Assembly (NCBI GenBank): GCA_019637175.1
Contig: JAHBWD010000029.1
Location: forward strand, 1-64,000
Length of the DNA: 64,000 nt
Source: Labilithrix sp.
Lineage (GTDB): Bacteria > Myxococcota_A > Polyangia > Polyangiales > Polyangiaceae
Direction: 5' to 3'
This document shows positions 9,585-17,705 of this stretch, piece after piece. Positions within the stretch are counted from its first letter, which is position 1. Each line of letters starts with the position of its first letter. Under the pieces are notes generated by a model, which did not search any database, was not told where the DNA came from, and saw only the letters and a program-made list of their open reading frames with translations. The position numbers and the translations under genes are program-made.

Positions 9585-10622
9585 ATGCCCGCCCCGCCGT
9601 CTCGCAAAAGCCCGGATTCGGCGGTTTCGCCGATGTTCGAGCCTCCTTCGCGCCGCGACGTGCTGAAGCGTGTCGGCCTCGCGGGCGGCGTGCTCGCGGG
9701 CTCCGCGGTCCTCGGCCGCGCGCTCTGGGACAAAGGCGGCTTCGGCGCTGCCACCTCCACCGCGGCTCGCCAGGTGCGCGACTACCGGCTCGCCGAGCGG
9801 TCGCCCGAGCACGCCGAGCTCGCGATCGCGCGCGGCAAGGAGGGCGACCCGCCGCCTTCGGCCGATCAGCTCGTGCGTCGCGCGGTCGACGCGATGGGCG
9901 GGATGAAGCGCTTCGTCAGCCGCGGCGACGTCGTCGTGATCAAGCCCAACATCGGGTGGGATCGGATGCCGATCCACGCGGCCAACACCAACCCCGACGT
10001 CGTCGGCACGGTCGTGCAGCTCGCGTTCGAGGCCGGCGCGAAGCGCGTCGTCGTCGCCGACGGCTCGTGCAACGACGCGCACCGCTGCTTTCAGCGCTCG
10101 GGCATCTGGCGCAAGGCGCACGCCCTCGGCGCCGAGGTCGTGCTGCCGGCCGAGCATCGCTATCGCACGACGCGGATGAAGGGCGAGATCCTCGACGAGT
10201 GGCCGATCTTCACCACGCTCGTCGACGCCGACAAGGTGATCAACGTCCCGGTCGCGAAGCACCACAACCTCGCGAAGTACACGGCGGCGATGAAGAACTG
10301 GTACGGCGTGCTCGGCGGGCGCCGCAACCGGCTCCACCAGAACATCGACGTGTCGATCGCCGATCTCGCGACGTTCATGCGCCCCACGCTCGTCGTGGTC
10401 GACGCGCTGCGCGTGCTCATGCGCAACGGCCCGCAGGGCGGCAACATCGACGACACGAAGGTGATGAACACGGTCTTCGCGACCGTCGATCAGGTCGCCG
10501 CCGACGCGTTCGGCGCGACGCTCATCGGGCAGCACCGCGACAACCTCCCGTTCGTCAAGATGGGCCACGAGCGCGGGCTCGGGACGATGTACTGGGAGAA
10601 CTTGAGGGTGCGGGAAGTCTGA
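9585..10622 (+). CDS. Tat-exported DUF362 protein
   Basis: A twin-arginine signal (PPSRRDVLKRVGLAGGVLAGSAVLG) lies at about residues 21-45, so the protein is probably exported folded. The body fits DUF362: VVIKPNIGWDRMP, a region around NVPVAKHHNLAKYTAAMKN, and a late VVVDALRVLMRNGPQGG. DUF362 proteins are of uncertain function and are often fused to or encoded beside ferredoxin domains. This gene overlaps the next by one base (TGATG), and that next gene encodes a membrane polyferredoxin, so the two products probably act together in periplasmic electron transfer. The ATG at 9585 is chosen because it precedes the Tat motif at a normal distance. Confidence 0.85.
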   Translation: MPAPPSRKSPDSAVSPMFEPPSRRDVLKRVGLAGGVLAGSAVLGRALWDKGGFGAATSTAARQVRDYRLAERSPEHAELAIARGKEGDPPPSADQLVRRAVDAMGGMKRFVSRGDVVVIKPNIGWDRMPIHAANTNPDVVGTVVQLAFEAGAKRVVVADGSCNDAHRCFQRSGIWRKAHALGAEVVLPAEHRYRTTRMKGEILDEWPIFTTLVDADKVINVPVAKHHNLAKYTAAMKNWYGVLGGRRNRLHQNIDVSIADLATFMRPTLVVVDALRVLMRNGPQGGNIDDTKVMNTVFATVDQVAADAFGATLIGQHRDNLPFVKMGHERGLGTMYWENLRVREV

Positions 10623-12661
10623 TGAACGAGCCCTCGCCCAACGCGCAGAGCGCGCGGCCTCACGCGGGCGTGTCGCTCGACGTGAAGGGGATCGAGCGCG
10701 CGCACGATCACGCGCACGAGAGCGTCGAGCCGATCCCGTGGAAGACGGGCGAGGTCGGCGCGGTCGGGCCGATCGATCGCGCGGCGCCTGCGATCGCGAG
10801 CGCGAGCGCGAGCGCGAAGAAAGACGCGCGCGCGATGGCCGCCGCCGAGAAGCGAGCGACGGCGGCGATCGAGGCGGCCGTGGGGATCGGCGCGCCGGGC
10901 GCCGGCGCCGGCGCGGGCGGGAAGAAGAAGAAGGTCGATCCCAAGCTCCCGGGCTCGGGGATCCCCGCGCGCAAGAGCATCCGCACGCTCGTGTGGGTGC
11001 GGAGGGCGTCGCAGATCTTCTTCTTCTCCGTCTTCATGTACTTCCTCTTCCAGACGGGCTTCCGCGGGAGCTTCGCGGCGAAGGCCGACACGCCCGTGCG
11101 CCTGCCGTGGCCGGTCGAGGCGTTCCTCCTCGCGGATCCGTTCGTGAGCGGCATGACCGTGCTCTCGACGCACACGGTCTATCGCGGCCTGCTCTGGAGC
11201 GTGGGCCTGCTCGCGATCACGCTCGTGTTCGGGCGCGTCTTCTGCGGGTGGATCTGCCCGTTCGGAACGCTCCACCACTTCTTCGGGTGGATCCTGCCTT
11301 CGCGCAAGGGCCGCGGCGCGGCGCGCGTCGAGGCGAACAGGACGAGCGAGCGCCGGCAGAACGTCAAGTACTACCTGATGTACGCGTCGCTCCTCGCGGC
11401 GGTCGCGGGCAGCGCGATCGGCGGGCTCTTCGATCCGATCTGCGTCGCGGTGCGCGCGATCGGCCTCGGCGTCATCCCCGGCGTCCAGTACATCACGCAC
11501 CGCGGCCTCGGCGCGGTGCAAGACGTGCCGGTTCGGCCCGTCCAGTCGGCCGCCGATCACACGCAAGACGCGCTGGCGAGCGCGGTGTGGGGCTCGCACC
11601 AGTTCTACTTCCACCAGACGTGGCTCATCGTCGTCTTGCTCATCGCGATCCTCTTCATGAACCGCTTCGTGCCGCGGTTCTGGTGCCGCGTGCTCTGCCC
11701 GCTCGGCGCGTTCCTCGGCGTCTTCGCCAAGTTCGCGCTCTTCGGGATGGAGAAGGATCACGCGAAGTGCACCGACTGCAACCTTTGCCTCGTCAACTGC
11801 CAGGGCGCCGACAGCCCGCAGGGCGGCGTGAAGTGGCGGCAAGACGAGTGTCACATGTGCCTGAACTGCGAGTCTTCGTGCCCCGAAGACGTCATCAAGT
11901 TCAGGTTCCTGCCGAACCGCAAGAGCCGCCTCGGCGCGCCCGCGCTCCAGCGGCGCACCCTCCTCGCGACGACCGCGGCGGGCGCGGCGTTCATCCCCGC
12001 GGCGCGCATCGCCGACGCGCTCGACGTCAACTACCACTCCAAGGTCATCCGGCCGCCGGGCGCGGTCGAGGAGCGCGAGTTCCTCGAGCGCTGCATCCGC
12101 TGCGCCGAGTGCATGAAGGTGTGCCCGAACAACGCGCTCCATCCGGCGCTCTTCGAGGCGGGCATCGAAGGCCTGTGGACGCCGATCCTCATCGCGCGCG
12201 TCGGCTACTGCGAGCACTCGTGCGTGCTCTGCGGCCAGGTCTGCCCGACCGGCGCGATCCAGAAGATCACCGAGAAGGAGAAGCTCGGGCAGGGCGTGCC
12301 CCCCGTGAAGATCGGGACGGCGTTCTACGATCACGGCCGCTGCCTGCCGTGGAGCATGGGCACGCCGTGCATCGTGTGCGAAGAGTTCTGCCCGACGTCG
12401 CCCAAGGCCATCTGGGTCGAAGAGGGCGAGTGGCCGATGCGCGACAGCAAGCCCGGCCCCGAAGGCGAACAGCCTGCGATGAAGATGGTGAAGCTCCAGC
12501 GGCCTCACGTCGATCCGAGCCTCTGCATCGGCTGCGGCGCGTGCGAGAAGGTCTGCCCGGTGCAGGATCAGCCGGCCGTCTACATCACGAGCGTCGGCGA
12601 GAGCCGCTCGAAAACGAACGTGATCCTGCTCGAGAACACGAACTACAACCAGAAATCCTGA
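10622..12661 (+). CDS. Membrane polyferredoxin (NapH/CcoG-like 4Fe-4S protein)
   Basis: Predicted inner-membrane iron-sulfur protein of 679 aa. A low-complexity hydrophilic stretch of about 120 residues (Ala/Ser/Lys-rich) precedes the membrane part. NapH-like motifs CGWICPFGTLHHFFGW and CRVLCPLGAF each follow hydrophobic helices. Then come CTDCNLCLVNC, CHMCLNCESSCP, an internal twin-Arg-like hydrophobic segment (RRTLLATTAAGAAFIPAA), CIRCAECMKVCP, CEHSCVLCGQVCP, CIVCEEFCP and CIGCGACEKVCP, enough for about six clusters. Translation is coupled to the DUF362 gene by TGATG. The likely role is passing electrons across or along the membrane to an unknown periplasmic reductase. Confidence 0.88.
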   Translation: MNEPSPNAQSARPHAGVSLDVKGIERAHDHAHESVEPIPWKTGEVGAVGPIDRAAPAIASASASAKKDARAMAAAEKRATAAIEAAVGIGAPGAGAGAGGKKKKVDPKLPGSGIPARKSIRTLVWVRRASQIFFFSVFMYFLFQTGFRGSFAAKADTPVRLPWPVEAFLLADPFVSGMTVLSTHTVYRGLLWSVGLLAITLVFGRVFCGWICPFGTLHHFFGWILPSRKGRGAARVEANRTSERRQNVKYYLMYASLLAAVAGSAIGGLFDPICVAVRAIGLGVIPGVQYITHRGLGAVQDVPVRPVQSAADHTQDALASAVWGSHQFYFHQTWLIVVLLIAILFMNRFVPRFWCRVLCPLGAFLGVFAKFALFGMEKDHAKCTDCNLCLVNCQGADSPQGGVKWRQDECHMCLNCESSCPEDVIKFRFLPNRKSRLGAPALQRRTLLATTAAGAAFIPAARIADALDVNYHSKVIRPPGAVEEREFLERCIRCAECMKVCPNNALHPALFEAGIEGLWTPILIARVGYCEHSCVLCGQVCPTGAIQKITEKEKLGQGVPPVKIGTAFYDHGRCLPWSMGTPCIVCEEFCPTSPKAIWVEEGEWPMRDSKPGPEGEQPAMKMVKLQRPHVDPSLCIGCGACEKVCPVQDQPAVYITSVGESRSKTNVILLENTNYNQKS

Positions 12662-12709
12662 GCGGCGTCCTTGACGCTGCGCGTCGCGGCGCTAGACCTC
12701 TGCCGCTCG

Positions 12710-13633
12710 ATGCGCCTCGCCCTCTGCCTCGCCTCCGTGCTCCTCGTTTGCGCCTGCGCGGCTCCGGCCGGCGAAGGCGAAGGGGAACTCGAAGACGTCG
12801 AGTCGGCGGAAGAGGCGGCGACCGCCGGGCCGCCCACCGTCCTCGCCGACGTCAGCGGCACGTCGGCGTTCCGCGTGCGCGCGGGCGGGCTCACGGCGTG
12901 GGTCGATCCGCTCGCGGTCACGAAGCGCGCGGAGGGTCTCGTCGCCACCGTGCGCTTCCGCACGAGCCGCTCGCTCGCGAGCGCCGCCGATCGCGGCGTC
13001 GGCGAGGCGCGCCTCGTCAGCCCTCGCGTCGTCGAGGTCGATCTTCGCGGTGAAGATTTGAGCACGACGCTCGGCGGCGAGCCTCTGATCGTGCGCCTCC
13101 GCGCCGCGAGCGGCGCCGATCGCGACTACGACGTGCGCCTCGATCTCGCCCCGCGCTTCGCCCGCTTCGTGGGTTCGACTTCGGTGCTCGTCGATCGCGA
13201 CATCGCGCGCGTCTATTGGCGCGATCCCCGCGTCTCGAGCCTGCGCTACCGCTACGACATCCGCGCCACGGGCGCGCAGGCGATGGGCGTGTACATCGGC
13301 GGGCAGCCGAGCGTGCTCCTCACGCCCCTCGGCATCGCGACCGGCCGCTTCCAGGCGAACTGGAGCCACGAGCGCTTCGAGCGCGGCATCGGCCTCGCGA
13401 ACGCGGTCGAGCACACCGGCACCTTCCGCGGCGCCCGCCTCACGAAGACCGCCGAGATCGATCTCGCCGTCACGCGCGTCGGCCTCACGAAGCAGGGCGC
13501 CGAGATCGCGTGGCCCGCGCAGGGGTGCAAGCCCGCGGTCGCGGCGTGCATCGCTTCGAAGGCGCCGGCGGAGAAAGATCTCGGCTCGTGCGGCGCCTAC
13601 CTCGACGTCAGGCGCTGCGTCGACGCGGACTGA
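12710..13633 (+). CDS. Unknown lipoprotein
   Basis: Not recognised as a known family. The start at ATG 12710 gives a clean lipoprotein signal (MRLALCLASVLLVCAC), so the mature protein is probably lipid-anchored; the upstream TTG at 12671 would bury it. An acidic, Glu-rich linker follows. The body looks beta-rich, with an internal VYWRDPRVSSLRYRYDIRA. The final 55 residues hold five cysteines (GCKPAVAACIASK...GSCGAYLDVRRC) that could form disulfides. It starts 48 bp after the polyferredoxin on the same strand and could be co-transcribed. It ends 1 bp from the convergent arsC stop. Confidence 0.7.
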   Translation: MRLALCLASVLLVCACAAPAGEGEGELEDVESAEEAATAGPPTVLADVSGTSAFRVRAGGLTAWVDPLAVTKRAEGLVATVRFRTSRSLASAADRGVGEARLVSPRVVEVDLRGEDLSTTLGGEPLIVRLRAASGADRDYDVRLDLAPRFARFVGSTSVLVDRDIARVYWRDPRVSSLRYRYDIRATGAQAMGVYIGGQPSVLLTPLGIATGRFQANWSHERFERGIGLANAVEHTGTFRGARLTKTAEIDLAVTRVGLTKQGAEIAWPAQGCKPAVAACIASKAPAEKDLGSCGAYLDVRRCVDAD

Positions 13634-13634
13634 G

Positions 13635-14057
13635 CTATCGGCAGCGACAGTCATCAAGACGCTGTTCGATCACGATGGACGCAAGAATTCGAACGCGCGC
13701 GGCGATCTCGTCGCGAATGCGTCGCACTTCGTCGAGAGGACGCCCCTTCGGGTCCTCGAGCGGCCAGTCCTCGCGTTTCGAGCCGGGCACGACGGGGCAC
13801 GCTTCGCCGCACCCCATCGTGACGAGCAAGCTCGCGCTTCGCGCGAGCTCATCGGTGAGCAGCGCTGGCTTCGCGTGACCGAGGTCGACGCCGACCTCCC
13901 GCATGGCCTGCACGACCTCGGGATGCACCCGCGGGCCTGGCTGGGTGCCGGCGGAGATCGCTCGAGCCCTCGACCCGTCGACGGTCGCATTGAACAGAGC
14001 GGCGGCCATCTGTGACCGACCGGCGTTGTGCACGCACGCGAAGAGTACGGTGAACAT
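13635..14057 (-). CDS. arsC: Arsenate reductase, low-molecular-weight phosphatase type
   Basis: Cytoplasmic enzyme reducing arsenate to arsenite. The phosphatase-like P-loop CVHNAGRS sits at residues 8-15 (nucleophile Cys8, Arg14). The relay cysteines are Cys83 and Cys87 (MGCGEACP), and DWPLEDP supplies the general acid region. The length of 140 aa is normal for the family. This Cys set suits the thioredoxin- or mycothiol-linked types; which reductant is used is not clear. It is the last gene of the minus-strand arsR-arsI-aqpS-arsC cluster and starts on the base after the aqpS stop, with no spacer. Confidence 0.92.
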   Translation of the reverse strand: MFTVLFACVHNAGRSQMAAALFNATVDGSRARAISAGTQPGPRVHPEVVQAMREVGVDLGHAKPALLTDELARSASLLVTMGCGEACPVVPGSKREDWPLEDPKGRPLDEVRRIRDEIAARVRILASIVIEQRLDDCRCR

Positions 14058-14732
14058 CTAGCCCTCCGCCTCCGGGACGAGCCATCGAAGGGTCGCGGTC
14101 GCCGCGCCCGCGCCGAGCAGCTGCGCCACGATGAATCCGGGGGTGTCGGCGGGACGGATGCCCGCGAACGTGTCGCTCGCCGACCGCGCGAGCGTGACGG
14201 CGGGATTCGCGAACGAGGTGGACGCGGTGAACCAGTAGGCCGCCGTGATGTACGCGCCCACCGCGAAGGGAACGGATCCGGGCCGGCGTCTCGAGCAGGC
14301 GGCGATGACGGCGAGGAGACCGAACGTCGCGACGAGCTCGCTCAAGAGCTGAGCTCTGCCGCTCCGGACGTGTCGTGACGCGAAGAAGAGCGCCCGCTCC
14401 TCGAACATGACGTGCGCGATCGCGACGCCCGCGAAAGCTCCGCCGACTTGCGCGGCGACGTAGCCGGGTACCTCGCGCCAAGCGAGACGCCCGCACGTCG
14501 CGTCTGCGAGGGTCACCGCCGGATTGAAATGAGCGCCGGAGACCGGACCCAACGTGAGGATGAGCGCCACGAGGACGGCGCCGGTCGCGAGCGTGTTCGC
14601 GAGCAGCGCGATCGCCGCGTTGCCGCCGGCGAGACGCTCGCCCATGATCCCCGATCCGACGATCGCGGTGAGCAGCAGGCAGGTTCCCAGCGCCTCGGCG
14701 ACGATCTTGCGCGCGCGATCAACCCGTCGCAT
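14058..14732 (-). CDS. aqpS: Aquaglyceroporin-type channel, arsenite conduit (AqpS-like)
   Basis: MIP-family channel of 224 aa with six helices and both pore motifs: HFNPAVT with NPA at residues 70-72, and SFANPAVT with NPA at 176-178. It lies between arsI and arsC. In Sinorhizobium meliloti AqpS sits in an ars operon and lets arsenite made by ArsC flow out passively; the same role is inferred here, since no ArsB or Acr3 pump is present in the window. The start overlaps the end of arsI by 14 bp, which suggests coupled translation. Confidence 0.87.
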   Translation of the reverse strand: MRRVDRARKIVAEALGTCLLLTAIVGSGIMGERLAGGNAAIALLANTLATGAVLVALILTLGPVSGAHFNPAVTLADATCGRLAWREVPGYVAAQVGGAFAGVAIAHVMFEERALFFASRHVRSGRAQLLSELVATFGLLAVIAACSRRRPGSVPFAVGAYITAAYWFTASTSFANPAVTLARSASDTFAGIRPADTPGFIVAQLLGAGAATATLRWLVPEAEG

Positions 14733-15183
14733 CGGGCGTCTTCGGGGCGCAGGCGCCTGGCCCGCAGCAAGAGGAGCGCTTCGAAGCGGCGGGCTGTCCG
14801 TCGCCCATGGTCGCGGCGTCGGCGAGGACGACGAACACCTCCCACGAGTTGCCGTCGGGATCTTCGACCCAGACCTTGTTCTGGACGGCGTAGCAGCAGG
14901 AGGTCGCCTCTTCGACCACGGTCCGCAGCCCCGCCGCTTCGAACCGCGCCTTGGCCTCGTCGACGTCGCCCGGGCTCGCGACCTGAATGCCGAAGTGGCT
15001 CGCGTTCAGGCCGGTGCGAGGCGCCTCGACCATCGACAGGTTGAGCGAGGGCGCGTTCAAGTCGAACTTGGCGTATCCAGGGCGGCGCTTCGTCACTCCG
15101 ACGCCGAAGGCCTTCTCGTAGAACGCGATCGAGGCGTCGATGTCGGCGACGTTGAGTGACACGTGCGGTTTGAGGATGTTCAT
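14719..15183 (-). CDS. arsI: ArsI/CadI-family metalloenzyme (vicinal-oxygen-chelate fold)
   Basis: Glyoxalase/VOC-fold protein of 154 aa. The metal ligands expected for ArsI are all present at the expected spacing: His7, His63 and Glu115. The vicinal pair Cys96-Cys97 (SCCYAVQNK) corresponds to the methylarsenite-binding pair of characterised ArsI C-As lyases, which split trivalent organoarsenicals. CadI cadmium-induced proteins share the fold, so cleavage activity is inferred. A Cys-rich tail (SSCCGPGACAP) may bind As(III) or another thiophilic metal. It is the second gene of the ars cluster, 51 bp after arsR, and that spacer has its own inverted repeat. Confidence 0.85.
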   Translation of the reverse strand: MNILKPHVSLNVADIDASIAFYEKAFGVGVTKRRPGYAKFDLNAPSLNLSMVEAPRTGLNASHFGIQVASPGDVDEAKARFEAAGLRTVVEEATSCCYAVQNKVWVEDPDGNSWEVFVVLADAATMGDGQPAASKRSSCCGPGACAPKTPDATG

Positions 15184-15203
15184 GTCGGCTCCTATTTCTA
15201 TGA

Positions 15204-15219
15204 TTCGAGTAATATCGAA
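15204..15219. promoter_or_regulatory. Candidate ArsR operator between arsR and arsI
   Basis: Inverted repeat TTCGA-N6-TCGAA in the AT-rich 51-bp spacer. A wider TATTTC...GAAATA pair (15193-15198 and 15217-15222) surrounds it. It shares ATTCGA followed by GTAA with the site upstream of arsR. The 5-6-5 layout is like ArsR/SmtB-family operators. Its position suggests a second promoter or attenuation point for arsI-aqpS-arsC. Confidence 0.45.
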
Positions 15220-15234
15220 ATAAAGCGCGCGAGG

Positions 15235-15540
15235 TCAGCAGCAGCCCTTGCCGGCCTTGCAGCAATCCTCCCAGAGGTAGTCGGTGAGCGCTCGAAGGGC
15301 CGGGAAGACCGCGCTGTAGTAGATGAACGTGCCCTCCCGCTTCGCCTCGAGCAAGCCCGTTCGCGCGAGGCGATCGATGTGGTGGCTCAGGGTCGACGCC
15401 GGGACGTCGAGCTTCGCTTGGATCTCGCCCGCAGCGGCGCCCGCGGGCCCTGCCTGTACGACGTGTCGCAGGATCGCGAGCCGCACTGGGTGCCCGAGCG
15501 CGCCGAGCTGCTCCGCGTGCGCCTCCAGCTTGCGGTTCAT
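15235..15540 (-). CDS. arsR: ArsR-family arsenic repressor with C-terminal cysteine sensor
   Basis: Winged-helix repressor of 101 aa that would release DNA on binding As(III). The HTH lies at about residues 46-63 (VPASTLSHHIDRLARTGLL) and the wing at EGTFIYYS. There is no ELCVCDL-type sensor in the DNA-reading helix. Instead there are Cys93-Cys94 and Cys100-Cys101 at the extreme C-terminus (EDCCKAGKGCC), closely matching the Cys95/96/102 sensor known from Acidithiobacillus ferrooxidans ArsR. It is first in the arsenic cluster, with palindromes on both sides fitting autoregulation. Confidence 0.9.
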   Translation of the reverse strand: MNRKLEAHAEQLGALGHPVRLAILRHVVQAGPAGAAAGEIQAKLDVPASTLSHHIDRLARTGLLEAKREGTFIYYSAVFPALRALTDYLWEDCCKAGKGCC

Positions 15541-15550
15541 TCGATTGTTC

Positions 15551-15566
15551 TACTTCATTCGAAGTA
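15551..15566. promoter_or_regulatory. Candidate ArsR operator upstream of arsR
   Basis: Perfect inverted repeat TACTTC-ATTC-GAAGTA, 10 bp before the arsR start and in the only 57 bp available for its promoter. This block is clearly AT-richer than its surroundings. It is the obvious site for autorepression; binding is inferred. Confidence 0.55.
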
Positions 15567-15597
15567 AAACGCAACCGATCTCGCCGTGAGACGTCGG

Positions 15598-16803
15598 TCA
15601 GCCGCTCGCTCGAGGTCGGATCGAGGGCGCGAACGCGACGAGCCACGCGACGCCGAGCGCGCCGCACGCCGCGGGCAGACCGAACGCGAGGCGCGTGTGA
15701 CCGCTCGCCAGCATGACGCCCACGAAGATGCTCGAGAGCATGTCGCCGACGGCGTTCGCCGACGCGAGGATGCCGAGGCCCAACGTGCGCTGCTCGCGCT
15801 CGAGCATCTCGGCGCACGCCGCCTTCTCGATCGTCTCTTCTATCGCGACGTAGATCCCCGAGAGGACGATCGCGGGCACGAGCCACGCGATCGCGTCGCT
15901 CGACCACGCGAGGGTCGCGTTGGTGACGACGCCCAGCACGTAGCCGCCGAGCAAGATGCCGAGCTTGGAGCGCCGATCGCCGAGGCGGCCCACAGGATAG
16001 GCGGCGACCGCGCTCACGAGGTTGTGCAAGACGTAGAGCAGGACGGGGATCGAGAGCGCGCCGTGCGACGCCTCGCTCCCGGGCGCGACTGCCCGCGCGG
16101 CGAGGAGAATGAGGAAGCTCCGCGAGAAGTCGCCGAGCCCGAACAAGAGCACGCCGCCGAGGAAGAGCCAGTAGCGTCGAGGGAGCGGCGCGCGCTTCGC
16201 CTTCTCGGACCTCGCTTCGCTGGCTTCTGCGGGCTGCGAGCGGTCACGCGTCATGAGCGCGATCGCGAGCACCGAGACGAGCGCGGGGACGATGCTGACG
16301 AGGATGACGACGCGGAGCGGCGCCCCCGCGGCGACGAGCGCGACGGCGACGAGCGGCCCGGCGACCGCGCCCAGCATGTCGGCGGATCGCTCGATCCCGT
16401 ACGCGCGCCCGAAGTGCGTGGGCCCGACCTCGTCGGCGAGGAGGAAGTCGCGCAGCGGCGAGCGCAGGCCGCGGCCGATCCAGGCGACGCCGCGGAGCGC
16501 GCCGAGCGCGATCGCCGAGGTCACGAGCGCCATCGCGGCCGACGCGACCGTCGTGAGTGAGTATCCGACCGTCGCCAACGGCTTCTTCTTCTCCAGGCGA
16601 TGGCCCACGATCCCGCCCGCGAGCTTCGAGAGGCTGAAGAGCAGGTCGGCCGCTCCCTCGAGCAAGCCGAGCGCCGCAGGGCCGAGCCCGACGCTCACGA
16701 GGTAGAGCGGCAGCACCGCCGTCACCATCTCGTGGCCGACGTCGGAGAAGAAGGTCGCGAGGACGATGCCGACGACCCCGCGCGTGACCCAACGCGGCTT
16801 CAC
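15598..16803 (-). CDS. MFS transporter, last gene of the envelope uptake operon
   Basis: Inner-membrane major facilitator of 401 aa with about twelve helices. Typical MFS loop motifs are seen: GLLEGAADLLFSLSKLAGGIVGHRLEKKK after helix 2 and GRLGDRRSKLGILLGGY in the second half. The start is the GTG at 16803 in a 4-bp GTGA overlap with the lipoprotein before it; the frame stays open far upstream by chance, but the homologous part begins here (VKPRWVTRGVVGIVL). It ends 57 bp before arsR. It may carry the operon's substrate across the inner membrane, or export a product; direction is not shown by sequence. Confidence 0.85.
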   Translation of the reverse strand: MKPRWVTRGVVGIVLATFFSDVGHEMVTAVLPLYLVSVGLGPAALGLLEGAADLLFSLSKLAGGIVGHRLEKKKPLATVGYSLTTVASAAMALVTSAIALGALRGVAWIGRGLRSPLRDFLLADEVGPTHFGRAYGIERSADMLGAVAGPLVAVALVAAGAPLRVVILVSIVPALVSVLAIALMTRDRSQPAEASEARSEKAKRAPLPRRYWLFLGGVLLFGLGDFSRSFLILLAARAVAPGSEASHGALSIPVLLYVLHNLVSAVAAYPVGRLGDRRSKLGILLGGYVLGVVTNATLAWSSDAIAWLVPAIVLSGIYVAIEETIEKAACAEMLEREQRTLGLGILASANAVGDMLSSIFVGVMLASGHTRLAFGLPAACGALGVAWLVAFAPSIRPRASG

Positions 16804-17705
16804 TCGGTCGTCAGCTCCGTGCTCGCGAACGCCGTGCCGCCGCGCGAGTCGCGCAGCACGACCCAGAGGTAGACGTCGCGCGCCTCGGTGGGCGCCGTCC
16901 AGACGTTCTCGGTGAAGCTCTCGGGCTCCATCTCGTCGCGGCCGGTGCGATCGCTCTCGAAGCTGCCCGCGGTGGTGAACCACGACGCGCGCAAGCTCTC
17001 GCGGCGCGTGACCACCGCCTGCGCGCGGACGTCGAACATGAGGTAGCTCTCGGCGTCGCCCTCTGACCACGAGGCGCGCAAGACGACGCGCGCGCCTCGC
17101 GGCACTCTCTTCTCGCGCGGAACGCCGTCGGCGATGACCTCGATCGGCAGGAGCGACGGATTTCGGTTCGGCGCGTAGTCGCGGCCCATGATCGTCGCGG
17201 CGTCGGCCGGGATGCTCGCGAGCTTGCACGTGATGCGCGCGAAGCCGAACGCCATCAGCGTGTCGCCGCCGGCGGCGACCGTCGCGCGGATCGGCTGGTA
17301 GAAGCCGCCCGTGACGTCGGGATCGCGCGGCCGGAGCTCGGTCGACTGGATCTCGGGCCCGAAGAGGAAGCACGCGTCGGCAGGGACGGGCGCGGTGAGG
17401 CCGCCTCGAGCGTCGCCGATGGGCGCGACGCCGCCGCGCGTGCATCGCACGCTCACCGCGCCGTTCTCGCTGAGCAGCTTCGGCGAAGCGCAGAACGCCC
17501 ACGAGGTGGGCGGGAACGCGATCGGTCCGTCGGGTGACGCGACCAGGATCGACGTCGTCACGGGCGCGCCCGGCGTGACCTCGGGCGGATCCATCCGCAC
17601 GGCGAGGACCACGGGGCGATCGACGAACGACTCGCGCTCGCCGAAGTCGGGCTTGCACGACGGGATCGCGGCGACGACGAGGAACGAAACAGGGAGGAGC
17701 CGCAT
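16800..17705 (-). CDS. Unknown lipoprotein of the uptake operon
   Basis: No known family recognised. A signal peptide ends in a lipobox (AIPSC at residues 13-17), giving a lipid-anchored protein of about 285 residues. The beginning (VVLAVRMDPPEVTPGAPVTTSILV) resembles an Ig-like or fibronectin-like strand pattern, and the last third repeats such strands (REKRVPRGARVVLRASW, WVVLRDSRGGTAFAS). Four cysteines lie in the mature part. It starts on the last base of the TonB-receptor stop (TGATG) and overlaps the MFS start by GTGA. A role as a surface or periplasmic accessory to the receptor is inferred from the coupling alone. Confidence 0.75.
   Translation of the reverse strand: MRLLPVSFLVVAAIPSCKPDFGERESFVDRPVVLAVRMDPPEVTPGAPVTTSILVASPDGPIAFPPTSWAFCASPKLLSENGAVSVRCTRGGVAPIGDARGGLTAPVPADACFLFGPEIQSTELRPRDPDVTGGFYQPIRATVAAGGDTLMAFGFARITCKLASIPADAATIMGRDYAPNRNPSLLPIEVIADGVPREKRVPRGARVVLRASWSEGDAESYLMFDVRAQAVVTRRESLRASWFTTAGSFESDRTGRDEMEPESFTENVWTAPTEARDVYLWVVLRDSRGGTAFASTELTTE

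Noticed and set aside
16804-17658. A longer MFS protein starting at 17658 in the same frame.
   Set aside because: The added part is Arg-rich and non-homologous and lies over the lipoprotein gene; the GTGA overlap at 16800-16803 marks the natural start.
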